Below are positions 10,351 through 22,900 of a stretch of DNA of 64,000 bases, one piece after another. Origin of the DNA: Pohlia nutans. Lineage: Eukaryota; Streptophyta; Bryopsida; Bryales; Mniaceae. Location: the NCBI GenBank assembly GCA_022496805.1, contig CM040099.1, forward strand, positions 21,498,031-21,562,030. The letters are read 5' to 3'. A program made the position numbers and the translations under genes. The notes below the pieces were generated by a model. The model was not told the origin of the DNA, did not search any database, and saw nothing but the letters and a program-made list of their open reading frames with translations. Numbering within the stretch: position 1 is the stretch's first letter; every line of letters starts with the position of its first letter.

Positions 10351-12129
10351 TTTGAAGTATTGTTGCTACTAGAAATTTTATAGTTGGGATTGCTAGTCCT
10401 ACATTGTTTGCTAATGATTAGACAAGACATATCTGCTAATCTACTACATACATTCATAGCATTATTACGGGCAATTTCCTCTATCACAGTAGTGGAAATA
10501 CAGCAAATATTACTATCACGATTGGTCATGCAAATGCAACACACACTATAATCCTTATGATTGAGATTGCAAAGCAAAACAAGCATGTTCCAATACATGG
10601 AGTTGTTTCTAATAATGCGGCAAGGGTTGTCATTCAAATCCATCAAAATCAGAACTAAGACAGTACGCATATACACTTGGGTTCGGTCCTTTCTCATAAT
10701 ATTCAAAGTACAAATATCTAGGCTTTCAAAATAAGCCTTAGAAGCTTTAAAATTCCTAGGAAAAGCGTCAGAGAGATGAGCGGGAGAAATATACTTACCT
10801 TTCTGTCTTGGGCTTGGTTGAAGCTTGCCTGCATCCGCTTCACTCCAGTAATGTCCTTCCTTCAACAGCTCCTCTTCCGCACCAGCATGTGATCTTCTAA
10901 CAAGGCAGGCAGACGGCTCCTCTCCAACAATGTTGGCAAGCAGCTTTTTTCCCGGAGTGTATCCAGGCAGCTCCTTCCGTGTGGGCTGAGATGCTCCTTT
11001 GTGCAAGTGTACTATTGGTCTATGGCCCTGTGGCTTGTACAACGGTGGTGAGGAAGACAGAGAGTGAGAATAGTGAAGTCTGGGAAGCAGGGGAGTACTA
11101 CCGTACGCAGCTTGGAGGCTCAGCTTGGCAGGTAGTAGGTAAATGAGGATTGAAGCTGCTGGAAGAGCTGATATGGAAACTAGAGAGGGGGCGGAGTTTA
11201 CAGTAAGGGGAGGAGGAAGAAAATATTGGTAGAGAGTAGCGGTTAAGCGCAGCAAAGAGAAGTGAGGAGCAATTGAACCTCAGCAGCTTATAAGCTGGGT
11301 AGTGTAGTTGAGGACATTCGTGGGTGTTTATCCTGGGAGTTTTTACGTTGTCGTTTTTGCTCCGTTGGGGTTGCGGCATTCTCTGCATTGCTGTGTTGTT
11401 TTCCTTCGATTGGGTTCTGTTGATGTGCGCTGCCAGGCTTTCAGAAAAGCCGTAATTTCTTCTCAAGTTGGAATCGGCGTTTTGGGGGTGTTGTGTTTGT
11501 GGACCAGGTACGTTCGGAGCAAATTTAGGGTCTGTTGACTCTTTTTCAGTGCCTGGCATGGTCGAGGTAGGTTTATTTAGGTTTTGGGTTGTCCTACGTG
11601 ATGAAATCATGCTCGTAATTTCAGGGTTCCCACCGAGGCCTTGCACGATGTTCTTGAGGTTCGGAGGTCCTGCATGATCGTCGCCAGGCTGTGGGATTCT
11701 AAGTTGGGTTTGTGGTTGATGCTCGTGATTCTTCTCACGGATATGCTGGGGTCTTGTGCACCACGATGTTGCCAGCGATTGAATTCTTTTGCGAATTTGA
11801 GCCTGGGGTGTGTTCACGAGCTGCTTCCACTCCTTTTTCGGCCTGTTGTTGTTATCCTCAGGATATTTGTGGCGTTCTTCTAGCTTGGCACGTAAGCTTA
11901 GCTTCTTGGCCGTGTGTGCTGGTGCTGCGGAAATTGGCGTCCTCTTGGATTTTTGTCTGTTCTCCCATCGTGCTGCACCTTGGCTCGGATTAGGTGGCAG
12001 TTTGGACGAGCGCGTTGTTGGGCAAGGGCAACTATCTGCCCACACCTTCTTCTGCATGGCATCCTCGTTCATTGTCGGTGGACCTTGCTGCGCTTGGCAA
12101 CATTGGTACGTTTGATGTTGTCGCAGCTG

Positions 12130-12325
12130 GGTTGAAGACGGGGCGAGGGCGTTCATGTCTGGCGAGGGCGTCGAGGGCGTTACGAGCGTCGAGGGCGCTG
12201 CGGGCGTCGAGGGCGTCGGGGGTTGTCGAAAGTGTCGGGGGCGTCGAGGGCATCGAGGGCTATCGAGGGTTGTCGAAGGCTGTCGAGGGCTATCGAAGGC
12301 TATCGAAGGCGTGGAGGGCTGTCGA
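12130..12325. repeat. GTCGAGGGC minisatellite
   Basis: About twenty degenerate 9-base units related to GTCGAGGGC or ATCGAAGGC follow each other. Because 9 is a multiple of 3, open frames run through on both strands, which explains several spurious Ser/Pro/Arg-rich frames here. Confidence 0.8.
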
Positions 12326-12409
12326 GGTCGCGTCTGTGCTTTGTAGAGGTCGGGGCGGGGGCGATTGGTTTTTCCGTGATTGAGGCTGACTTTGAGGACG
12401 TAACTAGGG

Positions 12410-12478
12410 CTAGCGTTGGAGTCGCAGCAGAGGCTGGCGTTGGGGTCGCGGTAGAGGCAGGCGTTGGGGTCGTGATTG
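12410..12478. repeat. Short tandem repeat (27-base unit)
   Basis: Units of the form GGCGTTGGGGTCG-(C)GGTAGAGGCA recur about two and a half times. They encode TPTPASTA-like repeats on the minus strand. Confidence 0.6.
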
Positions 12479-13500
12479 GACTTGTGATGCTGCGGCTGTT
12501 GGCGTTGCTCTCCATTTTTCCGGTATGCCGTCGTTCTTGTTTGGCAGCTTGCCTGCACACCATCACGCGTCGTTCCTTGCCTTCGTCCTAGTGTTCTCGC
12601 TTGTTTGCGTCTTGTATCTTTGACTGCTCGGGGGAGTTCACTGTGCACACCAACTGTTGCGGCTGTACTTCTTGCTTCTGCTGCGTATCTATATCGAATA
12701 CTCCTCCTGCTTCGGTTTAAAGTTCTAGTGCACTTGCAGTTTTCGCTGTTTGCTGAGGATCGCTTCGGTAGTTTTGGTACTACTCTGTTGTTGTTTTGCC
12801 TGCGAGCATGATCATGTTTGTATGTTAGTATATTGTGGTTTGTAGGTTTTGGAGTACCACGTACCTGATTGGGTTTTTTCCCATGCGTTGCTGTGCCTTT
12901 GGTGGGGTTTCGCTTGTTTTGGGTAGCGCAGTGTTGACGTGGTGTGATGATGCGGTTGCAGGCACGGTCTTTGGCTGGAGAGGCAGTTGCAGAGCCTGGA
13001 GCATGCTTTCCACTTGTTCGGTTCTTGGGCAGCGTACTAGTTTGATGGCAGCGTGACGGTATTGTGTTGGATCTTGGTAAATAGCAGTACAAGAATTAAG
13101 ATCTAGATCTTGCTTAAAGATGTTGCTAGCAAGTATATCTGAGGTAATCAAATGCAGAGAAATGATACAATGTAGAATGCAAAAGAAGGAAGAGAAGGAT
13201 TCAAGCCTGGATGGAAATCTTGGTGTTGTTGTTGTCATTGGTTGCCTGTTGTCTGCGGTGAGGAGAAGAAGAGTTTGGGTGGTGGTGTCTTTGTAAGGTG
13301 TGGTGAGTAGTGTGTCGTAGGAGCTATGCACAGATTGTGGAGGCAGCCCAGCCTGCACTCCTGCACAAGTGACCTCACAGATCGAAGAAAATAAAAAAAC
13401 CCCAATGTGATGCCAACATACCATCACTCCGGCGAGATCCAACAAGCTACGCCGAGTACGATCTGATCTTGTGCTCATTTCTCCAAAAACCACGTTGTTG

Positions 13501-16500
13501 CAGCCCAGCTCGCGAACCTGTGCTTAGATCTACTAGCACTTCCTACGCCACGCCCTTACAACAGACACACATTCACAGGCAACATGGTTGTCTTCCCTTT
13601 CACAACCTCTCCACACCGCGTAATGCGGAGCTCAGCACGCCATCCTCCGGTCGGATGTATCCTACATTCTAAATATTTTTCCTTCGAGGCTCCCATGATT
13701 GTTACTAAAGTGATTAGTACTGTCAGTAGATAGTAACATCATTCCTTTGTTGATTGTTAAATAATCAAACCGGCCTATACTGAGGGTGGAGCCGTCGAGG
13801 AGGTTTTGCATAAAAATTATAATAAAAAAATAAATTAAAAAAGAAAAAAGAAAAAAGAAAAAAAGTGAATTATGTCTAAAGTTTCAAAGAGAAATTTATT
13901 TTTCAGAAAACAACTTTAATCAAACGTTGAAAAGTATTTGGGAATAGTCCATTCATCAAACCTTGTTTTTCAAAATAAATTTTTATATATCTTTGGTATG
14001 GATGTGTTAACCTTGTCGGCTTACCCACCTATGGTACATTATGTTTAGAATGCATCATCGCTTGGATGTTTCGTAAACAAAGTTGTAGGAGAGTTCTACA
14101 TTACATTAGTTGCACATACATTGACATTCAACGTAAATTTGAGGGATTCTATCTGAAAAAGTAAATGCATTCAATCCTACAAAATAATATTTTTAACCAC
14201 TGAATGTCCATAGCCCTTTCCAGATTTGGAGAATTCCAATTATGTATTATAAAATGCAACTAAGAAGGATATATTTTGAACTTCATGTATGAATGAAAGT
14301 TTTACATTATGAATTTTAGATTCTATCTATATTGTTAGGCATATGATTGCAAACACCAATATTTTTGTATAAAATTTGAAATTCAAGATTCAAATTTCTC
14401 TTGTAATTTGATTACAAACAAGATATTGAAAATTAGTTGATGAATTATTTTGTGATAAGTTGAAATGTGATACTTTAAGTGTGGTGATTTTTGAAGATTT
14501 TTTCGTTGCTTAATATTATGAGTTGATTTTTTCAAGAGCACTTTTGAACTAAGATCTTAGAAATTTTGAATGAATCATTGCAATACGAAATGAGGCATAA
14601 AAATTTCACAAATCATCCCTTTTCTAATTGGTTCACACATACATGAAGCTAACTTCCCATAAAACTATTGTAAAAAATCCACACTGTAAAAAGTGTGTGA
14701 CGGATGAGGAAAACAAAGTTCAATCTTGTGTGTCACTCAGAAATTGAACGCTACATTGAACTAGTGTCCTGGGGCACTAGTTCTAAACCCGAATACTATT
14801 TAATTTTAGGGAGATATAGAGTTCTTGTAAAAAAAAAACGAATGATGTGTTCCATTGACATATGGCAGTTTTATAATAAATATGGCATGCCACCTCATTT
14901 CACTCTCATTACTTGGAAAGAACATGGCGCTCTCAATGAAAGTGGAAATGACAAGTGTCATGTAGTGTTAAGGGACAATATTTCTCTTTACCTTTGAATG
15001 GATTGTTCTAAAAAACAACAATTCTTCTTGGACATTAAATACGCCATTCCGTGTAGTTGAAGCTACAAAGATTTGAAGTAGTGTGCTCTACCTAATGATT
15101 CCCTTTGGACATCGTGGGATGATAAGCACTTGGGTTTCACTTTGCTTATTGAACCTAGATCGTGATATATGGTCTCACTACTTCAAGTCCTTGTAGATTC
15201 AAGGAATTGATTTGGTTGCTTCCGAGTTATTTTGTCCAAGCCCCACTCGAGTGAGATGAGTGAAAATGAACCATATTAGGACAACATAGTGGATGTAGGC
15301 TTGTCCCTTGTAGTCGACATGGCTGGAGACTATAGGCTCCGAACAATCGAGACCCCATCCCACTATTGAGGGCCTCACAACGAGTAGCACATGAGTAATT
15401 AATCTAACTAGGATTTGAAGTAGTAGCAAGGCACATTGTTGTGTTGCCGTAATTCCTGGCTCTATTCTCAGAACCCCTAACAGTGTGTACATCCATGCCA
15501 ACATAAAATCCCCCCCCCATATATGTCAGAAATCTGCCAAGGTGTTGGGCAAGGTATAGTACATTAAACTTGAATCTTTACTTCATGAAGGGAACAAACA
15601 ATGAATCTGCGAGGACACCCAAATTATACAATTCATGAAGATGGTGCAGGAGCAATTACCAACTGGTTGCAAGACTCTATTTGAAATTCAACATTGGAAA
15701 AGTCGACTACATGGATGATTTCAAGCCACATAAGTATGTACATAGCCAGATCCCAGTACCATATTACCAAAAACTTGAATCACTTCCACAGCTTCTCCAG
15801 GGACATGTTCTTATCTGTTTCCTTCTTCATCACTTTAGCCACACCCATCTCTTCATGTGTTAAATGTACTCTCCGCTTAGAATTCAAAAAGAGCAAACAT
15901 GCCGGCTTCTGTGCATACAGCTACACAGAAACCACTTGACATGATCAATAAGTAGGCAAAAATAAAATAAAATAAAATAAATACCACGATGCAAAAGTGT
16001 TTTGCTTGCTAGATATTAACTACCAGCAGCAATTTGAGACATGGTTTAGGAGTCAAGAAACATGTTTGAGACATGGCTTTCTAAGGATGCTCCATTCATG
16101 CGTCTCTTTTAATTTCTTCACTTTTGTTTTTTAACTACTTGTAAACATAATTGTTATTCACCTTAAATTTTAGATTAGATATTGAATTGAACAGAAAAAA
16201 ATAAAATAAAAATAAAAAACTGAATTTTTATCATGTTTTCATGATAAAATTTGTAAATATTTAACCCCTAAATCTCCAAGCGGCGAGAATTTGGATCATG
16301 AACAAATTCAAAGCCTTGTAATTTTCTCATATACCCTCAGTTGATTTTCATCCAAGTCACCTTTAAAAGCCTATTAAATTCTCTACCAATTACAATAAAT
16401 CTCTTGTGATGGGGAGCTTAGATAATATTGGAGAGGCCTCCAACTACAAGTATGTCTAATTTATTGGGTAGATTTTATGCTTGCAATAGTCTTTTCATGT

Positions 16501-17519
16501 ACACCTCATGTACATTTGAGGCATGCTAATATCTATTTTTGAGCCTAGAATCTACTTCTGTTCAAAGGGTTGGTACGTTTAGGGATTAAAATATCTTCCA
16601 TTTATGTCAAAAGATTTGTCATACTCTCCATGACATTGTCAAGCCCTAGACTTTGTATCAGAGTTATGCGTGTATCTAATGAAAATAATTAAAAATATAT
16701 GATTCTTGATTTGGAGCTACAATACAATGTAGTACGCTATTCATGCACTATGATTGTAGTACTTTGACCAACCAGTAGGTGGTGCAGTACCCTACTGCTT
16801 AAGAATGTTATGCGTAATGTTGATGACTATCTATGAAAAATTACAAATCATACAATGTGATATTTCAAGTATCCAAATTATGGTGCTTTGACTTTCTCAA
16901 AGCAGGTGAGGACCTTTAGGAGTTAAGCTGATTGCAGCTAATTTCATTAGTTGGAGTTGATTGAGTTTCAAAACCTTTACCCAGATGAAGACACTATCGT
17001 TTCGAAAACTCAATCCTCTCAACAACATTCAGCAAGTTAGAGACCAACTCATGAACAAAAAGATGATTGTTTCCCTTGCAAGTATAACTTCACTCACATT
17101 AATTTCTCTCATAAAAGCTGTACATACAGAAAATCTGAGCCTGTTTTAGTGCAAGAATGCACTGTCCAGGCTCCAGTGAAAAGTGGAATAAGCTTCAATG
17201 TTGATAGAACAAGGTAGGAACACACAATTCCATCCCTGTATGCGCATCATTCTGCATCATAGACTTGTTCTGAAACTGACTTTGAAACCATTTCCTTTCA
17301 AAACTCTCATCGGTTGAATTTGAATTTTAAGGGGACTGGTTTTCAGAAACGTGTATACGACGGTTTAAGTGGTCTACACAACTTCTACATTGAAAATTCT
17401 TAGTACTCACATGGCATATCCCAAAATTTTATCATTTCTTTTCTTGTAAAATCACCATAGTTGCCCACAAATAATTTCTACCTCGGAAAATGTGCCCCCA
17501 ATTCTATTGAATTGCTTAA
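13501..17519. other. Gene-poor stretch
   Basis: No gene is supported. The stretch contains A-rich tracts (13805-13865), AATAAA-type microsatellites (15958-15984 and 16195-16220) and degenerate MITE remnants. A 97-codon open frame at 14704-14997 on the plus strand shows no domain and no codon signal I trust. Confidence 0.5.
14190..14600. repeat. Degenerate copy of the large AACCCCTAA MITE family
   Basis: The interior (GAATTTTAGATTCTATCT, AATTTGATTACAAAC, GATACTTTAAGTGTGGTGAT) matches, with many differences, the element at 21844-22431. The terminal repeats are too eroded to define ends. Confidence 0.5.
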
Positions 17520-19900
17520 AAGTAGGGTTTTAGTACAAAGCACAGTATTCTTATGAAACTGTGGTGTGCTTGGGCCAATGAATCTACAATACTTTGGCAC
17601 CTTAAAAAAACCCTAAAAGAATCATAGATTTGCAGTTTGAATCGCGGTTTGAAATGACAAATTCAATTGATCATATTGTGAAAAATATAATTTAGACACG
17701 AACATGTTTTATATCATTGCCAGATCTGGTTAAGAATATTACATGGGGTGATCAAAAGAGGAATAAATTTGAATAAAAGAAGGTCTCAAAGCTAGAACCT
17801 ATTCAAAACTCCTAAACAAAAAAAATATGAGGTTCAATTCGGGCTTTGCGGTCCCAACTTCATGGGACCACAAAACTGGGCTTGAATGAAGAGCAGCCCT
17901 GACCGCGCCACCACTCTTTGACCCAAGCAAGATCTGGAAACTTATCACTTGCCAGCCAATCTCCCCTAGAAACATCAAAATGGCGAAAATGATTAGGCCT
18001 CGATGACGTTCTCATGCAAACAAATCCCCTACCCTTCAACGTGTAAATGTACATGTTGAATGCAGCCTCATAGAAGCGTTCAACGTAAGGGAGACTTGGA
18101 ACTGGAACAATTGTTTCAAGTTTGAACACTGTGGGAGTTTCAGCCGATGATAAATCCGTTGAAACCAGGACGATTCCTTCACTTGTACCACAAATCAGCA
18201 TATAGAAAATCCCACGAAGAATGGCAAAACTGTCTATCGAGGCATGGTCAGCTCCATGGCTGCTACAATCAAGGTCGGTGAGCATCTTGGATACGAAAAA
18301 CCTGTCCCATGAGTCCCTCTGCACATCGTAGCAACATAGAGAATCTTCCCGGTACACCTTAGCATCACCAAAGATGATATACCGACCACATGAAGCTGAG
18401 CAAAGGTAATTTACAAAAGTTGGAACGAGCTTACTGCAACTCCAAATCCGAGATGTACTGTTGTACACCGAGTAGTGTCCGTGGTAAACTCTGTCTGTGG
18501 AGGAATAATTTCTATACTGCAAGAAAACTTTGTATGTCTTGGATGGTTCATCTACCATCACGACAAATGTAAAGTACGAGCTTTGTAATTGAGGATGTGC
18601 TGGCAACCATTTAAAAGAATGGAGAAGAGGGTTCCATACTTCAATGCCTTGGTAGAATGGAACGGTCATTTCTGCTACCTCTAAAGCGTTAGGAGAAAGG
18701 TTACTGATCATGAACTTTATGCTTTGAAGCATCAGTAAGCCATCAGTTCCCCCGGATATGAGCCAAGCTTGCTTCACCTCCGCCGGCAACTTTTTGGGAA
18801 ACTCTCACCATTGCATAGACTCATGTTCGAATGCTGCCAACCTTGGCACTTGACAATTCTGTGTAGTCGCAAATCCGTAGGAGGAGAGGAGATTGTCACC
18901 GTGGCCAAAGATTTCAGAGAAACCAGGGCTCGTCAAGAAATTCCGGTTGACATGGCGGAGTATGTCCACAAATCTGTCCACAGGGAGATAGCTGAGAACC
19001 TTGTAAGCAAGCCCGGCTGGCAATTCTCTCCACAATTTGGGGCTCAATTCAAGATGATTCAGAGCTCCATAGTCAAAGCTTCCTGCCGCTTCAGGTTCTC
19101 GTTTCTTGCAAGCCCGCTTTAAGTATGGACGTTGCCACGTTGGCATTTGCTGTTCATGGTTACAATGAATTGTCCTGCATGCGAACGTTGAATGTTACAT
19201 GATCTTCAGGTGCTATAAATTTGCCAATGAAGCGCTAAAATGCTGTCAAAGTGTTGACAAGATGGTTGTTCTACAAACCATGTCTACGATAAAGCTCATT
19301 CCGACTTTCAATTGAGAATTTGGCACTTTGGAATGACATTACAGGCTTACATGCATCCAAACTTACTTTGTTTCAGAGTCAAATGCTTCAAGTGACATAA
19401 GCGGAGAGTTGTTGCAGTTTTATATTTGCTTCAGGTTTCCAGCCTTTGTTTTCGTACTGTCGCAATTTTGGAATTCAATGGTAGTAGGTATCTGTTTTCA
19501 AACCAATAAACGTACGGTGAATAATGTATCCAGCATGCTCAATTTATTATTGCAAGTCTAACACAATGACAATGAAGTTTATCGACTTGGTTAAACTTTT
19601 CAGTTTATCAAATTGCCAAATAGTTTCATACCAGAGTCACTCTCCAGTGTACTACGTACGTTTATTGGCAACAACATTACAAGCAACATATAGGAACTGA
19701 ATTGCTGATATATAAGTTGCTTTGAAAGGTAGAAACTGACTGATGTATGATTTCAGTAGTACGTGGAATTATAATTTATACAGCCGGCTCCACGTGCTCC
19801 ACAGTGTAAGCAGCCTCGATGTCAGTCATAGAGAAAGCTCAGAGATAAGCGTAACTTGGAAGGAATCAAATAGCAATTCTTGTTGATAAGAAATGATTTA
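17520..19900. repeat. Left arm of large inverted duplication
   Basis: The reverse complement of this arm matches 24510-26650 across F-box gene sequence, promoter-side sequence and downstream sequence (for example CCAAAGTATTGTAGATT in both). Divergence is moderate and contains indels, so the duplication is old. Confidence 0.8.
17860..19146 (-). pseudogene. F-box protein gene copy A, premature stop
   Basis: The frame begins MPTWQRPYLKRACKKR and runs to a stop at 17860, about 428 codons, with one in-frame TGA at 18805-18807. An F-box lies near residues 34-75 (LWRELPAGLAYKVLSYLPVD and following), the part that binds SKP1 in SCF ubiquitin ligases. The C-terminal half has the VWNPLLHSFKWLP block and repeated hydrophobic strands typical of kelch/FBA-type substrate-binding domains. 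The paralogue at 25318 has CGA (Arg) where this copy has TGA, so one C-to-T change explains the stop. As it stands only a short F-box fragment would be made. It could be a pseudogene or, less likely, a truncated F-box-only protein. No intron is needed. Confidence 0.8.
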
Positions 19901-22900
19901 TGAACTCAAACATTTGCTTATATTGGCCAGAATACATGAATGTAAGAGAGAGTCCGTAGGAATCCAACTAGAATAATCGATCAATCATGCAACTAACTAG
20001 CTTTAGATCTCAGAGCAATTGAAGAACAAACATGAAGAGGTCTCTATTGAGACAAAAGTGTCAGAGAGATCCAGGGGAAGGAGAGAAACTGTAGTGCTTG
20101 TTTGTCCCTTTGGAACTAATTGTGCTAATTCCTTGCACTTTTCTTCAAGTTATACATCCGGCCACACCCACTCTTGCTGAAGCTGTGGTAGAAGCTTCAG
20201 CCTAACTACTGAATTTTCCGCGTGTCGGCAAATAACTGCAAATTTTCTGTTGTCGATGATTTCAATTGTGGCTTCGATCCTAGAGATGATTGTTGATTAT
20301 TTTGTCATGGCTTGTCGTGAAGGGAGTTCGGAGTGGCAACTACCTCTGTAGACTGCAGTGGGCTCAGACCTATAAACCTTGTCAACCTCGTTTATTATAA
20401 AAAATTTAAAACCCAATGGACCTATAAAGCTCTTTTTTGCATAAAAATTTATAACTTGTAAGCATCTAATAAATTTTATAATTTATAATTTATATTGTAA
20501 ATCAAAAAAAGATACAAGATCTCGATGAGCCCCTTGTTTAAAAAATATATATATATATATATAATTTATTTACACATCATCATAACTATTTGTATTAATA
20601 CTTATTTGATTTTAAATATTTTTGTACCTATGCCTTTTTTTTCTTAAGTGCTAATAACTAGGACTTTGGAATTCTAAATTATAAGAAATTTTTCTACGGA
20701 CCTCTATAAGCATTAAAAGTTTTTAGAATCATAATTTATAATTATGAGAGTTGTTCCCCAAGCAAGGAAGTTGCAGTGTTCAATGTAACACTTAGATCGT
20801 TAGTCTTGCTCGTACAATGCATACTAATTCATTGGCCAAACTCGCCCCTCAATCTTGCCCGAGTAACAATCTACTTCAGTTCCAGGTCAAAAAACCTCGT
20901 CCGGAAGACTGCTTGACTTGTTATTTCAACGGCAGCTCTTTTGACTACCATTTGAGCTCTAGCACTAGTAGCAAATTTGTTCTTGACGGAATATTGTGCC
21001 TAGATTTTATTTTTTCTTGTGACCAAAACCACTCACCAGCATTGACACAACCCATGTGCCTGACGCAATTTCATTCCTCTTTCATTTATAGTAAGTGAAA
21101 AATAACACATTTCCTACTAGTGCAGCCTCTTGTGATGGTGGATCAAGCCTCACTTTATAGCATGGTTCAGCAATTTCCTTGTGAGATAATACAATTGCCA
21201 GAGATGGATTGAACATTTTTGTACGTCTAAGGAGACTGTTTTTTATGTATAGTCGTGTTAACAACTGAGAGACGGACGTTGTGTTAGTTATATGCTAATT
21301 TTCAGAGCACATAACCAATAGAACTTTTATCTTCTGAAACCTACGGCATATGGAATTTTGCAGACTAGGACTCGTTGTTAACATGCACGGTGACCAAAGT
21401 GGGAATAACTTCCCACGTCATATGCCACGTCTGAAAAACGATTAATCACAGTAGGAAATTGGCATGATATGGGTATCGGTGTGACGTGTCACACTATGTG
21501 ACTTATGTGTAACTCATTTAATATGTGCTAAAATTTTCATCTTTAACACCATGTATGTAGGCGCAGCCATGCCATCTATAACACCATCTAATTTATGTGA
21601 TTTTGAAAAAAAAAATTCGTATCAAAAGGATATTTTTCTAACATCACACTATTTTTGAAGGAGGTACCGATATCAGACCATTGCCCAATGATTTCACCCC
21701 CGTGCCACATCAGCACAATCACAATACATCTGCAGAGGTGGGGTGTGGCCTTTATTGATGTACAAAAAGACCAGTTAGAAATATTGCGTAGAAATATTTC
21801 TTCAGAAATATGAAAACAACCTTTTAAAAAAACCATAACATTGTTAACCCCTTAACGTACCAGGGTGTCCCTGGAATTGACAATTTGAGAAAAAGCATTA
21901 TAAACTACCATTTAGAAGAATATTCTGGAATTGATATACATATGAAAGTTCTAGATTTTTAATTTTAGATTCCATCCGTACGGTTCGATTCACTAATACA
22001 ATCACCAATATTTAATTATAAAATTTGAAAGTTAAAATTAAAAATTCCTTCTAAATTCGATTACAAACTAAATTTCAATATTTTTTGAGTAAATTTTTTT
22101 GGAATGAGTTTGAAATGAGATACTCTTAAGGGTGGTGATACTTTGAAATTTTTGTGTTTCTTCAATTTATGACCTCATTTTTCACGATTCCACTTTGAAC
22201 TAGAGTCAATGCAATTTTGGCTTGGTCAACGACTTGACATACTTCTACATTTGCAATTTTAGAAAAATATGTACTCTAGTATGACTAAATCCAGCCATTA
22301 GATAGGACAACAACTTGGTGAAGAATCTCCAAAAAATTGGATGAGTATCATCCAAGCGTTGATGAGAACGTGAGAAGGCTTTGAAATCATTCGTCGTCCA
22401 GTTTCTGGACGCTGTGACATTTAGGGGTTAAGCACTTTACTTTGTACCCGTACTAAAAGCACACATTATGTTAAAATTAGACTACCGGACTGAACAAGTG
22501 ATGGTCCTCAATTTTTCTACGGTGCTTTTATTCCACAAATTAGGGGCCTATCTTTATTAAGAAGGGGAGCGTTCCTCATCACTTTTTTAGTCCAATTTAA
22601 TGAAATGTGCGCTTAAAGTTTCCAAGATTGTCTCCAATGCTCTTGGATGTTTTTTTTTTTTTTTTTTCACATGTTAAGTTTGTCTTACTTACTTGCATCC
22701 TATCAAATTCCCTCACATAATGGCAAGTATCATCTCTCACTCAATGTTCCAAGAAAAAGTTATTGTATTAGTAAAATTCAAACCACGCAATTATAGAATG
22801 TATTGAAACATAACCTTCTGAATCCTTTTATGAAAAAACATATCCCAAGAGCATGCCTACCAGTGGTTGTTATCCTATAATTTCTTGCTGAAAATTGAGA

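Larger units (their letters stand above)
10023..13500 (-). other. GC-richer low-complexity region upstream of LINE ORF1
   Basis: Base composition changes here. Long open frames on the minus strand (for example 13092-11098 and 13493-12825) are rich in Pro, Thr, Ser, Arg and Asn, overlap in different frames, and show no domain I recognise. I read the region as the 5' untranslated/promoter part of the LINE or as another unclassified repeat, not as a confirmed gene. The segment 13493-12825 (for example QDPTQYRHAAIKLVRCP) looks the most protein-like. Confidence 0.35.

Noticed and set aside
9966..11255. 429-codon minus-strand open frame upstream of LINE ORF1
   Set aside because: Only its last 18 codons match the start of ORF1. 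The rest shows no protein-like pattern and includes the hairpin repeats.
11098..13092. 664-codon minus-strand open frame
   Set aside because: Pro/Arg/Thr/Asn-rich, runs through a 9-base minisatellite that keeps all frames open, and competes with a more protein-like frame at 12825-13493. No domain seen.
14704..14997. 97-codon plus-strand open frame
   Set aside because: Isolated in AT-rich DNA, with no domain, no neighbouring exon signal and no homology I recognise.
15199..15504. 101-codon minus-strand frame possibly from an LTR retrotransposon
   Set aside because: I could not find integrase, protease or reverse transcriptase motifs or flanking LTRs.
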